A stretch of DNA of 64,000 nt from Chitinophaga pinensis (GTDB lineage: Bacteria; Bacteroidota; Bacteroidia; Flavobacteriales_D; Crocinitomicaceae). Of the stretch, positions 17,380-25,760 are shown piece after piece. Within the stretch, counting starts at the first letter, position 1. Every line of letters begins with the position of its first letter. The position numbers and the translations under genes are program-made. The notes beneath the pieces were generated by a model. It had not been told where the DNA came from. It saw only the letters and a list, made by a program, of their open reading frames with translations, and ran no database searches. The DNA lies in assembly GCA_945902745.1 (NCBI GenBank), contig CAMDNE010000006.1, forward strand, positions 109,488 to 173,487, read 5' to 3'.

Positions 17380-17693
17380 GGTTAATTAGGTTAACATATT
17401 ATTAATAGTTGTAAGCCACTAATAATAATATGGTTAGATTGTAGTAGTTAGAATTAATGATTCATTTCAAATTTAAAAAAACTTTTTTCAAAACGATCCA
17501 AAATTTAATTTTTTCGAAATTAAACTAACTTATTAATGAATCTTTTAAAAATTAATAATTATTTCATTTTCATCTGTTAACATCAATTTGTCCATTGGCA
17601 CCTCTTAGTTTTAACTTATGACCGGTCCACTTTATACTGACGATTGACACTTAATTATTGAATATTCAAAACTGCAAAAATTGGATTTATCAA

Positions 17694-17726
17694 TGTTCAA
17701 GGTTCCTCGTTTTGGGGTTCATGAAA
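17694..17726. repeat. 33-bp direct repeat, right copy
   Basis: Identical to 12681-12713 over 33 bases. It is followed after 4 bp by the copy of the tRNA-Ser 3' end. Together these form the right border of the 5-kb island. Confidence 0.8.
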
Positions 17727-17730
17727 ATAC

Positions 17731-17749
17731 TCCCCCTCTCTGCGCAATA
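17731..17749. repeat. Displaced copy of the tRNA-Ser 3' end, possible right attachment site
   Basis: Matches 12547-12565 at 18 of 19 bases (G for C at the twelfth). It is 5.2 kb from the tRNA and lies in no gene. A tRNA-end duplication of this kind is the usual footprint of site-specific integration. Confidence 0.6.
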
Positions 17750-17767
17750 ATTAATGAAATTATTTAA

Positions 17768-18802
17768 TCACTCAGTCAATTCACCACAAATACTATTTTC
17801 AAGTTCTTTTGCCAATTTCTTTTTATCAGCTTCATTCGCCAACAAAAACATCAATTTGGTCAATGCTGCTTCAGTTGTTAAATCGTTTCCGCTGATAACA
17901 CCAATTTTACTAAAGAACGAACTCGTTTCGTATTTTCCTTGTTGCACGGCACCAGAACTGCATTGTGTAATGTTCAATACAATTCCTCCAGCTTCAATAT
18001 AGTGACCCACTAATTTTCTAAATGCATTATCACTCGGAGCATTTCCAGCACCAAATGTTTCCAAAATAATAGCATCCGTTAAAGAACGATCAAATAAACT
18101 TTTGTAGGCTTCTACAGGAAATCCAGGGTAAATTTTCAATAACCCAACTCGTTGACTCATATTTGGCAAATAAGTCAATTCGCTCAATTTCGTGCGTAAC
18201 AATTTATCGTGATTGTATTCAATATTGATTCCCGCTTTTGCAAGTTCTGAATAATTAGGAGAACTAAACGCTTCAAATTGATTGGCTGAAATTTTCGAAC
18301 TTCTATTTCCACGGTACAAAGAATATTCAAAGTAAACTGCCACTTCTTGCACAATTGGCTGACCTTGTCCATCCTTATCGGCCGCAATTTCAATCGCTGT
18401 AATTAAGTTTTCTTTACCGTCAGTACGAATTGTTCCAATTGGTAATTGAGAACCTGTAAAAATGACTGGTTTCTTCAATCCTTGCAACATGAAACTCAAT
18501 GCTGAAGCGGAAAAAGCCATTGTGTCAGAACCATGTAAAATTACAAAACCGTCAAATTTTTCATAATTGTCTTTAACCATTTGGGCCATTTGAACCCAAT
18601 ACAACGGATTCATTTCAGAAGAATCAATCGGTTCTTGAAAACTGAACGTTGTCAATTCAACATTCAACCGGTGAATTTCTGGAACGTGCTTATGAATATG
18701 ATTAAAATCAAAACTTTTTAACTGTCCAGATTCAGGATCTTTAATCATCCCGATAGTTCCTCCAGTATAAATGATCAGTATTTTTGGTTTTGATGGTGTC
18801 AT
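17768..18802 (-). CDS. ansA: Type I L-asparaginase
   Basis: 344 residues, no signal peptide, so probably the cytoplasmic type. It converts asparagine to aspartate and ammonia. The N-terminal TGGTIGM carries the first catalytic threonine. HGSDTMAFSASALSFML carries the second Thr-Asp pair, and ITQCSSGAV matches the C-terminal domain of the family. The start is 1 bp from the end of tatD, and the pair follows galE and a barrel protein in one minus-strand operon. Confidence 0.94.
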   Translation of the reverse strand: MTPSKPKILIIYTGGTIGMIKDPESGQLKSFDFNHIHKHVPEIHRLNVELTTFSFQEPIDSSEMNPLYWVQMAQMVKDNYEKFDGFVILHGSDTMAFSASALSFMLQGLKKPVIFTGSQLPIGTIRTDGKENLITAIEIAADKDGQGQPIVQEVAVYFEYSLYRGNRSSKISANQFEAFSSPNYSELAKAGINIEYNHDKLLRTKLSELTYLPNMSQRVGLLKIYPGFPVEAYKSLFDRSLTDAIILETFGAGNAPSDNAFRKLVGHYIEAGGIVLNITQCSSGAVQQGKYETSSFFSKIGVISGNDLTTEAALTKLMFLLANEADKKKLAKELENSICGELTE

Positions 18803-18803
18803 T

Positions 18804-19577
18804 TCAACTCAATTTAAAAAGTTCTTTTGCAGTCGCAGTCGTTGTGTCCGCAATTACTTTCAAGGTACATTCCTTCACATCTGCTAATTTTTCTGCAATG
18901 TGCAATAAATAAGCGCTTTCATTTCGTTTTCCACGGTGAGGCGTTGGTGGCAAGTAAGGTGAATCCGTTTCCAAAATCATTTCACTTAATTCGATTTCTT
19001 TCAAAACAAGATCCAATTCTGCTTTTTTATACGTTAAAACCCCGCCGATTCCGATTTTAAAACCACCATAATTTTGAATTCTTTTTGCTTGTTCGACAGT
19101 ACCTGTAAAGCAATGAAAAACACCTGTTAAACGTTCATCATTCAATTCATCTACTATTTCAAATATCTCGTCAAATGCCTCACGCGCATGAATGACAATT
19201 GGCAATTCTAATTCTTTCGCCCACGCAATTTGTTTTCTAAACGCTTCCGCTTGTTCATTTTGGAAGGTTTTATCCCAATACAAATCCATACCGATTTCTC
19301 CAACAGCATAATTTTTTCGCTCAAATAGATTCTTGCGAATAATTTCGAGATTCATTTCCCAATTAGCATCCACAGAGCCTGGATGTAAACCCATCATTGG
19401 GAAACAATTTTGTGGAAATTGATTGCACAACTCATACATTGGTTCGATTGATTCGAGATCAATGTTTGGGAGCAAAAGGGTTTCAACTCCAGCTTTTACC
19501 GCACGTTCAACGACAGCAGTTCTATCTTCATCAAACGAAGTTGAGAAAAGGTGTGTATGCGTATCTATAAAAAACAT
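18804..19577 (-). CDS. tatD: TatD family metal-dependent deoxyribonuclease
   Basis: 257 residues, a TIM-barrel amidohydrolase-like nuclease. Metal ligands are visible in DTHTHL near the N-terminus, the Glu of AVGEIGMD, the His of VIHARE, the His of GVFHCFTG, and the Asp of ETDSPYLPP. TatD proteins act in DNA repair and DNA turnover. It lies 2 bp after the barrel protein and 1 bp before ansA, a combination common in Bacteroidota. Confidence 0.93.
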   Translation of the reverse strand: MFFIDTHTHLFSTSFDEDRTAVVERAVKAGVETLLLPNIDLESIEPMYELCNQFPQNCFPMMGLHPGSVDANWEMNLEIIRKNLFERKNYAVGEIGMDLYWDKTFQNEQAEAFRKQIAWAKELELPIVIHAREAFDEIFEIVDELNDERLTGVFHCFTGTVEQAKRIQNYGGFKIGIGGVLTYKKAELDLVLKEIELSEMILETDSPYLPPTPHRGKRNESAYLLHIAEKLADVKECTLKVIADTTTATAKELFKLS

Positions 19578-19579
19578 GC

Positions 19580-20329
19580 TTAATAGAGTGAAATGCTCAA
19601 ACCCAGTTGAAATAAATTCAATTGAGAACTTGAACGATGTGAAAAAAGTCCATTCAAATTATAAGAACCATATAACGCCCAATTTCTCATTCCGATTCGC
19701 ACGTGAGCAGAATAAATTAAGCGATTGATATCTGTAAAATCATAATTCTTATGAATTATCTTTCCGTTTTCGCCTGTAGAAATAGTTTTAGAAAATAGGT
19801 TTAACTGATAACCAACTTTTCCACCAATATGGACTTTGAAATGTTTCCATCCTTTTGTTCTAAACCGAAATTCTAATGGAACAGAAAATGAATTTCCACC
19901 CAAATAGTTCTTGTCAAAAGTGGTTGTTGAATCCTTTAGTTGATACGTTGTGAATGAATTTGTGGAATCAGTAACGAATAAATTATTGTGTTGAATTCGA
20001 AACAATGAATGTGTAATACCTGTTCCAAAAGAAACAGTATTCCCTTTCGTTATTGGAATATCAAATATAATATTGGTATTTAAACCGATTGAATTCCAAT
20101 TATTCTTGAAAGCTTTTTGATCACCATTCCATGTGTTATAGGTTAAATCAAAAATCAAACGGTCATATTTGGGTACTTTTTCAGGAATTGCAGGTCGAAT
20201 TCCTGTATTGAACCACATTAAACCTGGTCTGAAACGCGAAATCAAATCACCTTCACTTGAATATTGTGAAATTGATTTATTTGCAACCAGTAGAATGAAT
20301 GAAAAAAATAATACTTTAAACATGTTCAT
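19580..20329 (-). CDS. Outer-membrane beta-barrel protein, unknown function
   Basis: 249 residues. The signal peptide (about 1-21, ending NKSISQ) is followed by alternating strands (TVSFGTGITHSLFRI, FKVHIGGKVGYQLNLF, AHVRIGMRNWALYGSYN) and a C-terminal LSISLY, as in eight- or ten-stranded barrels of the PF13568/PorT-like class. It overlaps the 3' end of galE by 14 bp. An internal ATG two codons later would shorten the overlap to 8 bp. Confidence 0.8.
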   Translation of the reverse strand: MNMFKVLFFSFILLVANKSISQYSSEGDLISRFRPGLMWFNTGIRPAIPEKVPKYDRLIFDLTYNTWNGDQKAFKNNWNSIGLNTNIIFDIPITKGNTVSFGTGITHSLFRIQHNNLFVTDSTNSFTTYQLKDSTTTFDKNYLGGNSFSVPLEFRFRTKGWKHFKVHIGGKVGYQLNLFSKTISTGENGKIIHKNYDFTDINRLIYSAHVRIGMRNWALYGSYNLNGLFSHRSSSQLNLFQLGLSISLY

Positions 20330-21347
20330 TTAATTTTTTTTCCCAGTTCCATGCATCATTAATTGCATCGGCAACTGTATATTTTGCTCCCCAATTTAAA
20401 AGTTGATTTGCCTTTTCCGCATTGGCATAAATTTCAATTACATCACCATTTCTTCGGTCTGCAAATTGCCAATTCAACTTCAATCCAGCAATTTTTTCAA
20501 AAAGATGAATGACTTCCAAAATACTCGTTCCTTGTCCAGTTCCAATATTAACGGCCTCTAAACATTCAGCTGACTTATTTTCTAGAAAATGCATTGCTTT
20601 TACATGTGCTTCTGCTAAATCACACACATGAATATAATCGCGAATACATGTACCGTCTTTTGTAGGATAATCATTTCCGAAAACCAAAAGTGAGTCTTGT
20701 TTGCCGATTGCAGTTTGCGTTACAAAAGGCAATAAATTATTCGGTTTCCCAATTGGAAATTCTCCAATCAAACTTGATGGGTGCGCCCCAACGGGATTGA
20801 AATAGCGTAAATTGATTATTTTAAAATCTTTGTTGCTTTTTTGAACATCAGATAAAAGTTGTTCTCCGATTAATTTCGTGTTTCCATAAGGAGAATTCGG
20901 TTCACTTTTAGGCGTACTTTCAGAAACTTCTTTTAATCCTTTTGGTTCGCCATAAACAGTACATGAGGAAGAAAACACAAAATTATGGACGTTGTATTTC
21001 AATGCTAATTCACATATTGTTACAAGTCCCAAAATATTATTTCTATAATACTTTAATGGTTCAGCAACTGATTCTCCAACTGCTTTGTAAGCCGCAAAAT
21101 GAATAATTCCTTTAAAAGAATACCGTTCGAAAAGTTCTTCTAATGCAATCTTATCGCAAACATCTATTTCATAAAAAATCGGACTTTCACCAATTAATTC
21201 AGTCAGACCTTTGATTACGGATTTATTTGAATTTCTAAAGTCATCGACAATTATTGGGTGATACCCAGCTTTAACAAGCTCTACAACGGTATGTGAACCA
21301 ATGTAGCCAGCGCCTCCAGTAATTAAAATTGTATTGTCGTTTTTCAT
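20316..21347 (-). CDS. galE: UDP-glucose 4-epimerase
   Basis: 343 residues, a full-length short-chain dehydrogenase of the extended type. It interconverts UDP-glucose and UDP-galactose. The NAD loop TGGAGYIGSH is at residues 9-18, SSSCTVYG supplies the catalytic Ser region, and SPYGNTK has the Tyr-x-x-x-Lys pair. RYFNPVGAHPS and DGTCIRDYIHV are typical of GalE. It leads the operon galE, barrel protein, tatD, ansA. A TAnnTTTG box lies 6 bp before the ATG. Confidence 0.95.
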   Translation of the reverse strand: MKNDNTILITGGAGYIGSHTVVELVKAGYHPIIVDDFRNSNKSVIKGLTELIGESPIFYEIDVCDKIALEELFERYSFKGIIHFAAYKAVGESVAEPLKYYRNNILGLVTICELALKYNVHNFVFSSSCTVYGEPKGLKEVSESTPKSEPNSPYGNTKLIGEQLLSDVQKSNKDFKIINLRYFNPVGAHPSSLIGEFPIGKPNNLLPFVTQTAIGKQDSLLVFGNDYPTKDGTCIRDYIHVCDLAEAHVKAMHFLENKSAECLEAVNIGTGQGTSILEVIHLFEKIAGLKLNWQFADRRNGDVIEIYANAEKANQLLNWGAKYTVADAINDAWNWEKKLNEHV

Positions 21348-21353
21348 TCAACT

Positions 21354-21361
21354 CAAAGGTA
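21354..21361 (-). promoter_or_regulatory. -7 box 6 bp before galE (leaderless type)
   Basis: Minus-strand TACCTTTG matches TAnnTTTG exactly. It sits so close to the ATG that the transcript should begin at or next to the start codon. No clear -33 TTTG is seen at the expected distance. Confidence 0.45.
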
Positions 21362-21450
21362 GCATAAATTGAATAATTATGAATTGAGATAAATGGAATT
21401 TGGGATTAATTTAAAAACGAACCAAACGGTTGCTAGTTTGTTTTTCTGTC

Positions 21451-21873
21451 ATGAAAATATTAATTCTTGTTTTAGTGCTTCTCGGAACAAGCTCATCATT
21501 ATTTGTTCAAACGAATTTTTCTTTGACAATAACAATCACTGGGTTTTCATCCAATGATGGTAAGGCATCAATTGCTCTTTACCGAGTTTCGGATCATTTT
21601 CCAGGCGAAAAAACACAGTATAAAGGAAAAATTGTTTCTATCGAGCACAAAAAGGCAATTGTGATTTTTGAAAACCTTCCTAAAACAAAATATGCAGTAG
21701 CCATTTTCCATGACAAAAATAAAAACGGAATTTTGGATAAAAACATGTTTGGAATTCCCCTTGAGAAATATGGGTTTTCTAATAATGCACGAGAAACGTT
21801 CAGTGCACCATCCTTTGAAAGTGCGGCAATCAATCTAGACAAAAATAAGTCAATAGCTATTTTTGTGAAATAG
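21451..21873 (+). CDS. DUF2141 secreted protein
   Basis: 140 residues from the ATG at 21451, chosen because MKILILVLVLLGTSSSLF is the signal peptide; an ATG 21 bp upstream is less likely. The DUF2141 signature is clear: GKASIALYRVSDHFPG, then YAVAIFHDKNKNGILDKNMFG and EKYGFSNNAR. Members are small periplasmic or exported beta-sandwich proteins of unknown function. It converges with ppk1 and the two coding regions overlap by 17 bp. Confidence 0.9.
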   Translation: MKILILVLVLLGTSSSLFVQTNFSLTITITGFSSNDGKASIALYRVSDHFPGEKTQYKGKIVSIEHKKAIVIFENLPKTKYAVAIFHDKNKNGILDKNMFGIPLEKYGFSNNARETFSAPSFESAAINLDKNKSIAIFVK

Positions 21874-23905
21874 ATTCACTTAAATTTTTATAATAATTAT
21901 ACAGTTCCAACTGTGCATGAAATGGTTGACCAACCGCCTTGCGATAAACATTTTTTAAATCCTTCCGCACTAGGCGAGATTTTACACTTCCACGCCATTG
22001 ATAATTAAAAATTGTATCAATTTCTGCTTGTAATTCTGGACTCAATATTGGGCATGCAACTTCGATTCTCTTATCTAAATTTCGTTCCATCCAATCTGCA
22101 CTGCTTATGTAATAAGCTGGTTTTTGGTTATTGCAAAAAATCATGAAACGGGCATGTTCCAAATACCTGTCAACAATACTAATAGCTGTAATATTTTCAC
22201 TTTGACCCTTCACTCCAGGAATTAGACAACAGATTCCTCGGATAATCATTTCAATTTTCACACCAGCTTGACTTGCTTCATATAATTTTTCAATCATTTT
22301 TCGATCTGTCAAATTATTCAATTTCAACCTTATGAAAGATGGTAATCCATTTTTTGCGTTCTTAATCTCAGTATCAATACAAGCTGTAATTTTTCTTCTT
22401 GAATTGAATGGAGAAACCAGTAATTGTTTAAATAATCCTCTCTCCATGTTGTTTTCAAGTAACCTAAAGACTTTTTTTACTTCTCTTGAAATGGCTAAAT
22501 TAGCCGTCAACAATGATAAATCACCATAAACTCGCGCCGTTTTTTCATTGAAATTTCCAGTACCAACATACGTGATTAATTGTTCTTGTCGGTTACTGAT
22601 TCGAGCAATTTGTAAGAGCTTTGAATGAACTTTTAAATCTTGTAAACCATAGATAACTCTTGCACCGCTTTCTTTTAATCGGTTCGACCAATACATGTTG
22701 TTTTCTTCGTCAAATCGAGCTTGTAATTCTAGAACTACGGTGACATTTTTACCATTGTAAATAGCAGCCATCAAGGCATTCATCACTTGCGAATTTCTTG
22801 CTACCCGATAAACATTTATTTTTATCGACACAACTTTTGGATCAATTGCAGCCTCTCGCAAAAGATCTACAACATAATCAAACTTTTGATAGGGAAAATG
22901 AAGCAATACATCTTGCAGTAAAATTGTTTTAATCAAGCTTCGTTTATTCTCTAGCTGTGGATGAGCTAATGGGCTTTGTTTATCATATAAAAACGCTGGC
23001 TTTTCAAATGATGGAAATGAACTAAAGTCTTTAAAATTATGGTATTTCCCTCCAGGAATTGTATTCACGCCAAATTTCAGATTCAACGAATGAAGTAAAT
23101 GGTCTAACAAATCTTTTGGCATTCTCTCGTCATAAACGAACCGAACAGGCTTGCCTTTTTTTCGTTGTTTTAAGCTTTTTTCAATTTTATCAAAAAATGA
23201 AACTGAAATATCATCGTCTAAATCTAATTCTGCATCTCGCGTAAATTTAAACGTGTACGCTTCAATGGTATCAAATGGGAAAATCTGAAAGATATTTTTT
23301 AAATTTAATCGGATAATATCATCCAAAAGAATAACAAATTCATTTGATCCTTCTTTCATTCTATAAAACCGTGGGAATTCAGATGGAATTTGTATCAGTG
23401 CAAATTTCACCTTTTGAAAATCCTCAGAAATCATTCTAATTGCCAAATAAATACTAGAATCTTTTAGTCTTGGAAAAGGTGTTTTTTTGTCTAATATGAT
23501 TGGGATAATTGAGTGTTTTAATTCTTGATTGAAGTAAGTGGACAGTTCAATTAGTTTGTTTTGGTCCGTAGTGGCATCGTCAATGTGAAAAATATGTTGC
23601 TCGGCCAATTCATTCTTTATCTCTAAATATGTTTTTTCGAATTTGATCTGTTGTTTTAAAACCGTTTTACGGATTTCATTATACAATTCATTTGGTGTGC
23701 CTTCAAAGCCATCAATTCGTTTCTTATTGACGCCTATCATTCTTCTGATGTTTGCCACACGCACACGAAAAAATTCATCTAAATTATTGGAATAGATTCC
23801 TAAAAAACGCATTCGTTCAACAATTGGCACTTTCGGATCCATTGCCTCTTGCAATACCCTTTCATTAAATGCAAGCCAACTTAATTCACGATTAATTAGA
23901 TTCAT
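21857..23905 (-). CDS. ppk1: Polyphosphate kinase 1
   Basis: 682 residues, the usual length. It makes and breaks polyphosphate with ATP. The N domain starts NRELSWLAFNERVLQEA, and DEFFRVRVANIRRM follows. The autophosphorylated His is in LKVHSKLL (about residue 426), and a second conserved His is in YLEHARFMI (about 583) within the second phospholipase-D-like domain. No exopolyphosphatase gene is next to it. Confidence 0.96.
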   Translation of the reverse strand: MNLINRELSWLAFNERVLQEAMDPKVPIVERMRFLGIYSNNLDEFFRVRVANIRRMIGVNKKRIDGFEGTPNELYNEIRKTVLKQQIKFEKTYLEIKNELAEQHIFHIDDATTDQNKLIELSTYFNQELKHSIIPIILDKKTPFPRLKDSSIYLAIRMISEDFQKVKFALIQIPSEFPRFYRMKEGSNEFVILLDDIIRLNLKNIFQIFPFDTIEAYTFKFTRDAELDLDDDISVSFFDKIEKSLKQRKKGKPVRFVYDERMPKDLLDHLLHSLNLKFGVNTIPGGKYHNFKDFSSFPSFEKPAFLYDKQSPLAHPQLENKRSLIKTILLQDVLLHFPYQKFDYVVDLLREAAIDPKVVSIKINVYRVARNSQVMNALMAAIYNGKNVTVVLELQARFDEENNMYWSNRLKESGARVIYGLQDLKVHSKLLQIARISNRQEQLITYVGTGNFNEKTARVYGDLSLLTANLAISREVKKVFRLLENNMERGLFKQLLVSPFNSRRKITACIDTEIKNAKNGLPSFIRLKLNNLTDRKMIEKLYEASQAGVKIEMIIRGICCLIPGVKGQSENITAISIVDRYLEHARFMIFCNNQKPAYYISSADWMERNLDKRIEVACPILSPELQAEIDTIFNYQWRGSVKSRLVRKDLKNVYRKAVGQPFHAQLELYNYYKNLSESISQK

Positions 23906-23964
23906 ATAACAAAGTTCTTTATTTTAAAAGATAACATATGAATTCAATGTTAAATATTTATGAA

Positions 23965-23998
23965 TAAAAAAGGCCGCATCAATCATGCAGCCCTTTTT
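23965..23998 (-). terminator. Terminator of the lipoprotein gene
   Basis: A stem around GGCCGCAT and ATGCAGCC with loop CAATC (one mismatch) is flanked by A-run and T-run, so it ends in U residues when read on the minus strand. It lies just after the lipoprotein stop at 24014. Confidence 0.7.
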
Positions 23999-24013
23999 GA
24001 ATCTTTGAAATTC

Positions 24014-24547
24014 TTATATTTTCATCCCTTTTACAACTCGATCTTTACGTTTAGTCTTTTGAAGTTTTTTCAAAATAACCATTAAGTAAGCATTACCACT
24101 TGATGAATTTGCGTAATATGTTTCGTTTCCATAAGTCAATTTACCACCTTTTTCTTGTGTCCAATCAGCTACTAAATAATACTTTCCAGAAGATTGATTT
24201 GGTCTAACAGCGAAAGAAATGTTTTTTCCTACTCCTACTTCAAAACGCAACATTAACTCACCATTTGGTCCAAAGCCATCAAAAACACATTTTGTATTGA
24301 TAGGAATAATGATTCGATCTGATTCTTTGTTAGAATTCACAACTAAAGAACCGTCGTCTCCAGTTCCTTGATTACCAGAAGACGTACTGTTTTCAAAAAT
24401 AATTGTTGCAGAAGTAAAGAATTGAACTTTTCTTAATTGTTTATCAGTATCCAAACTAAATTCATCTCTAATTTCATTTGTATAAGGTACCTTAACCCCA
24501 CAACTTACAAGTATAATTCCAACGATAAATAAAAGTGCGTATTTCAT
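24014..24547 (-). CDS. Lipoprotein of unknown function
   Basis: 177 residues from the ATG at 24545-24547. I chose it because MKYALLFIVGIILVSCG is a lipoprotein signal with Cys at 16. An upstream ATG would add 30 residues that disrupt the signal. The mature part is beta-rich and includes KLTYGNETYYANSSSGNAYLMVILKK, then a basic tail KKLQKTKRKDRVV. It is similar in layout to small Bacteroidota lipoproteins without known function. A TATATTTG box lies 16 bp before the start (24564-24571). Confidence 0.75.
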   Translation of the reverse strand: MKYALLFIVGIILVSCGVKVPYTNEIRDEFSLDTDKQLRKVQFFTSATIIFENSTSSGNQGTGDDGSLVVNSNKESDRIIIPINTKCVFDGFGPNGELMLRFEVGVGKNISFAVRPNQSSGKYYLVADWTQEKGGKLTYGNETYYANSSSGNAYLMVILKKLQKTKRKDRVVKGMKI

Positions 24548-25105
24548 GTTTTCTAATTTTTGACAAATATAGTTAAAGCCAAACAAAAACAATGCCGAAT
24601 GAAAATTCAAAATTGCAGGGAATAACTGTTTCTTCAAAATAATACCATTTGAATGGACCCAAATTTATCATAAAATGGACTGAATTAATATACAGCTCTG
24701 AATCCTTTATTATTGGTCTGCGATTTCTGCGTGATCTGTTTTTAATGTCTTTCCTCCCGCAGATATCGCTGAGACCCACAGATACATTTCCAAAATATTC
24801 TGAACTATACAGTATGAACTATTTTTGTTGGTCATTAGCTCTATTGCTTTTCCTAATATTATATTTTCAACTCTAAAATCATTAATAAAAAAATGTCAAT
24901 CAGCAAAAAATATTACAGTAGTATAAAAGGAACAATTCAATAATTCCATTTAAAATTTAAATTTTCCTAGGCTAAATTGAAGTATAATGCCGTTCTGTAT
25001 TTAGCTTCGCTGCTAAGTCCTTTAGTGTTTATGTTAGATTTTAATTCTGGTATTATCAAATACTAATCGGTATAACCTTTAACTTTACTTTTTTAAAATA
25101 AAAGC
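24548..25105. other. Intergenic region with promoter box and repeat copy 2, no convincing gene
   Basis: 558 bases between divergent genes. Apart from the promoter box at 24564-24571 and the repeat element at 24961-25076, the sequence is AT-rich. A plus-strand frame at 24649-24876 has no signal of being translated: no recognisable family and a biased composition. Confidence 0.6.
24961..25076. repeat. Short intergenic repeat element, copy 2
   Basis: Same orientation as 12300-12392, with an extra 20 bp in the middle. The right 24 bp (25050-25073) are identical between copies. It lies 30 bp upstream of the metallo-hydrolase start, so it may influence that promoter. Confidence 0.65.
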
Positions 25106-25753
25106 ATGAAAATCAAAGTTGACGTATTTACATTTAATCAATTTCAAGAAAACACGTATATCCTTAGTGATGAGCAAAACAATTGTGTCATCATTGATCC
25201 AGGTTGTTATGAGCGAAATGAGCAACAACAATTGCTTCAATATATTTCAGACAATAAGTTGACACCTTTAGCTTTATTAAATACACACGCGCACATTGAT
25301 CATATTTTAGGAAATGCTTTTGTATTGCGAAACTTTGATATTGACCATTATTTGCACATTGAAGATTTAACAACATTGCGTGCAGTCGAAAGTTATGCGC
25401 ATGTCTATGGTTTTCAAGGTTATGAAGTGTCGCCTGAGCCAAGTCATATTATTCAAGGAGGAGAAGAGCTGCAATTCGGAGATATTCAATTAAATGTCTT
25501 CTTTACGCCAGGTCATGCGCCGGGTCATGTCGTTTTTTATAATGCTGAAAATGAATTTGTAATTAATGGCGATGTCTTGTTTAACGGGAGCTTTGGACGT
25601 GTTGATTTACCAGGAGGTGATATTGAAATTTTAAAAAAATCGATTCACGAAATCATGTTTCAATTACCGGAAGAAACAGTTGTGTATTGTGGGCATGGTC
25701 CTTCAACAACAATCGGAAAAGAAAAGCGTTCTAATTACATTTTAAATTTCTAA
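25106..25753 (+). CDS. MBL-fold metallo-hydrolase (glyoxalase II-like)
   Basis: 215 residues, cytoplasmic. The zinc motif HxHxDH reads THAHIDHILG. TPGHAPGHVVFY gives the next His, NGDVLFNGSFGRVDLPGG the bridging Asp, and YCGHGPSTTIG the last His. This small class hydrolyses thioesters such as S-lactoylglutathione, or related compounds, but the substrate cannot be told. It is followed after 7 bp by a glycosyltransferase gene on the same strand. Confidence 0.93.
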   Translation: MKIKVDVFTFNQFQENTYILSDEQNNCVIIDPGCYERNEQQQLLQYISDNKLTPLALLNTHAHIDHILGNAFVLRNFDIDHYLHIEDLTTLRAVESYAHVYGFQGYEVSPEPSHIIQGGEELQFGDIQLNVFFTPGHAPGHVVFYNAENEFVINGDVLFNGSFGRVDLPGGDIEILKKSIHEIMFQLPEETVVYCGHGPSTTIGKEKRSNYILNF

Positions 25754-25760
25754 TTGTTTC

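Larger units (their letters stand above)
17380..17767. other. Island boundary region, no gene seen
   Basis: About 390 AT-rich bases between the proline-rich gene and ansA. A minus-strand TAAATTTG box (17468-17475) with a TTTG 23 bp further upstream is a weak candidate promoter for the island genes. The right copy of the 33-bp repeat and the tRNA-end copy close the region. No open frame with recognisable content was found. Confidence 0.6.

Noticed and set aside
24649..24876. Possible small plus-strand gene of 75 codons
   Set aside because: It overlaps the lipoprotein leader region, has no recognisable family and a composition typical of chance frames in AT-rich DNA.
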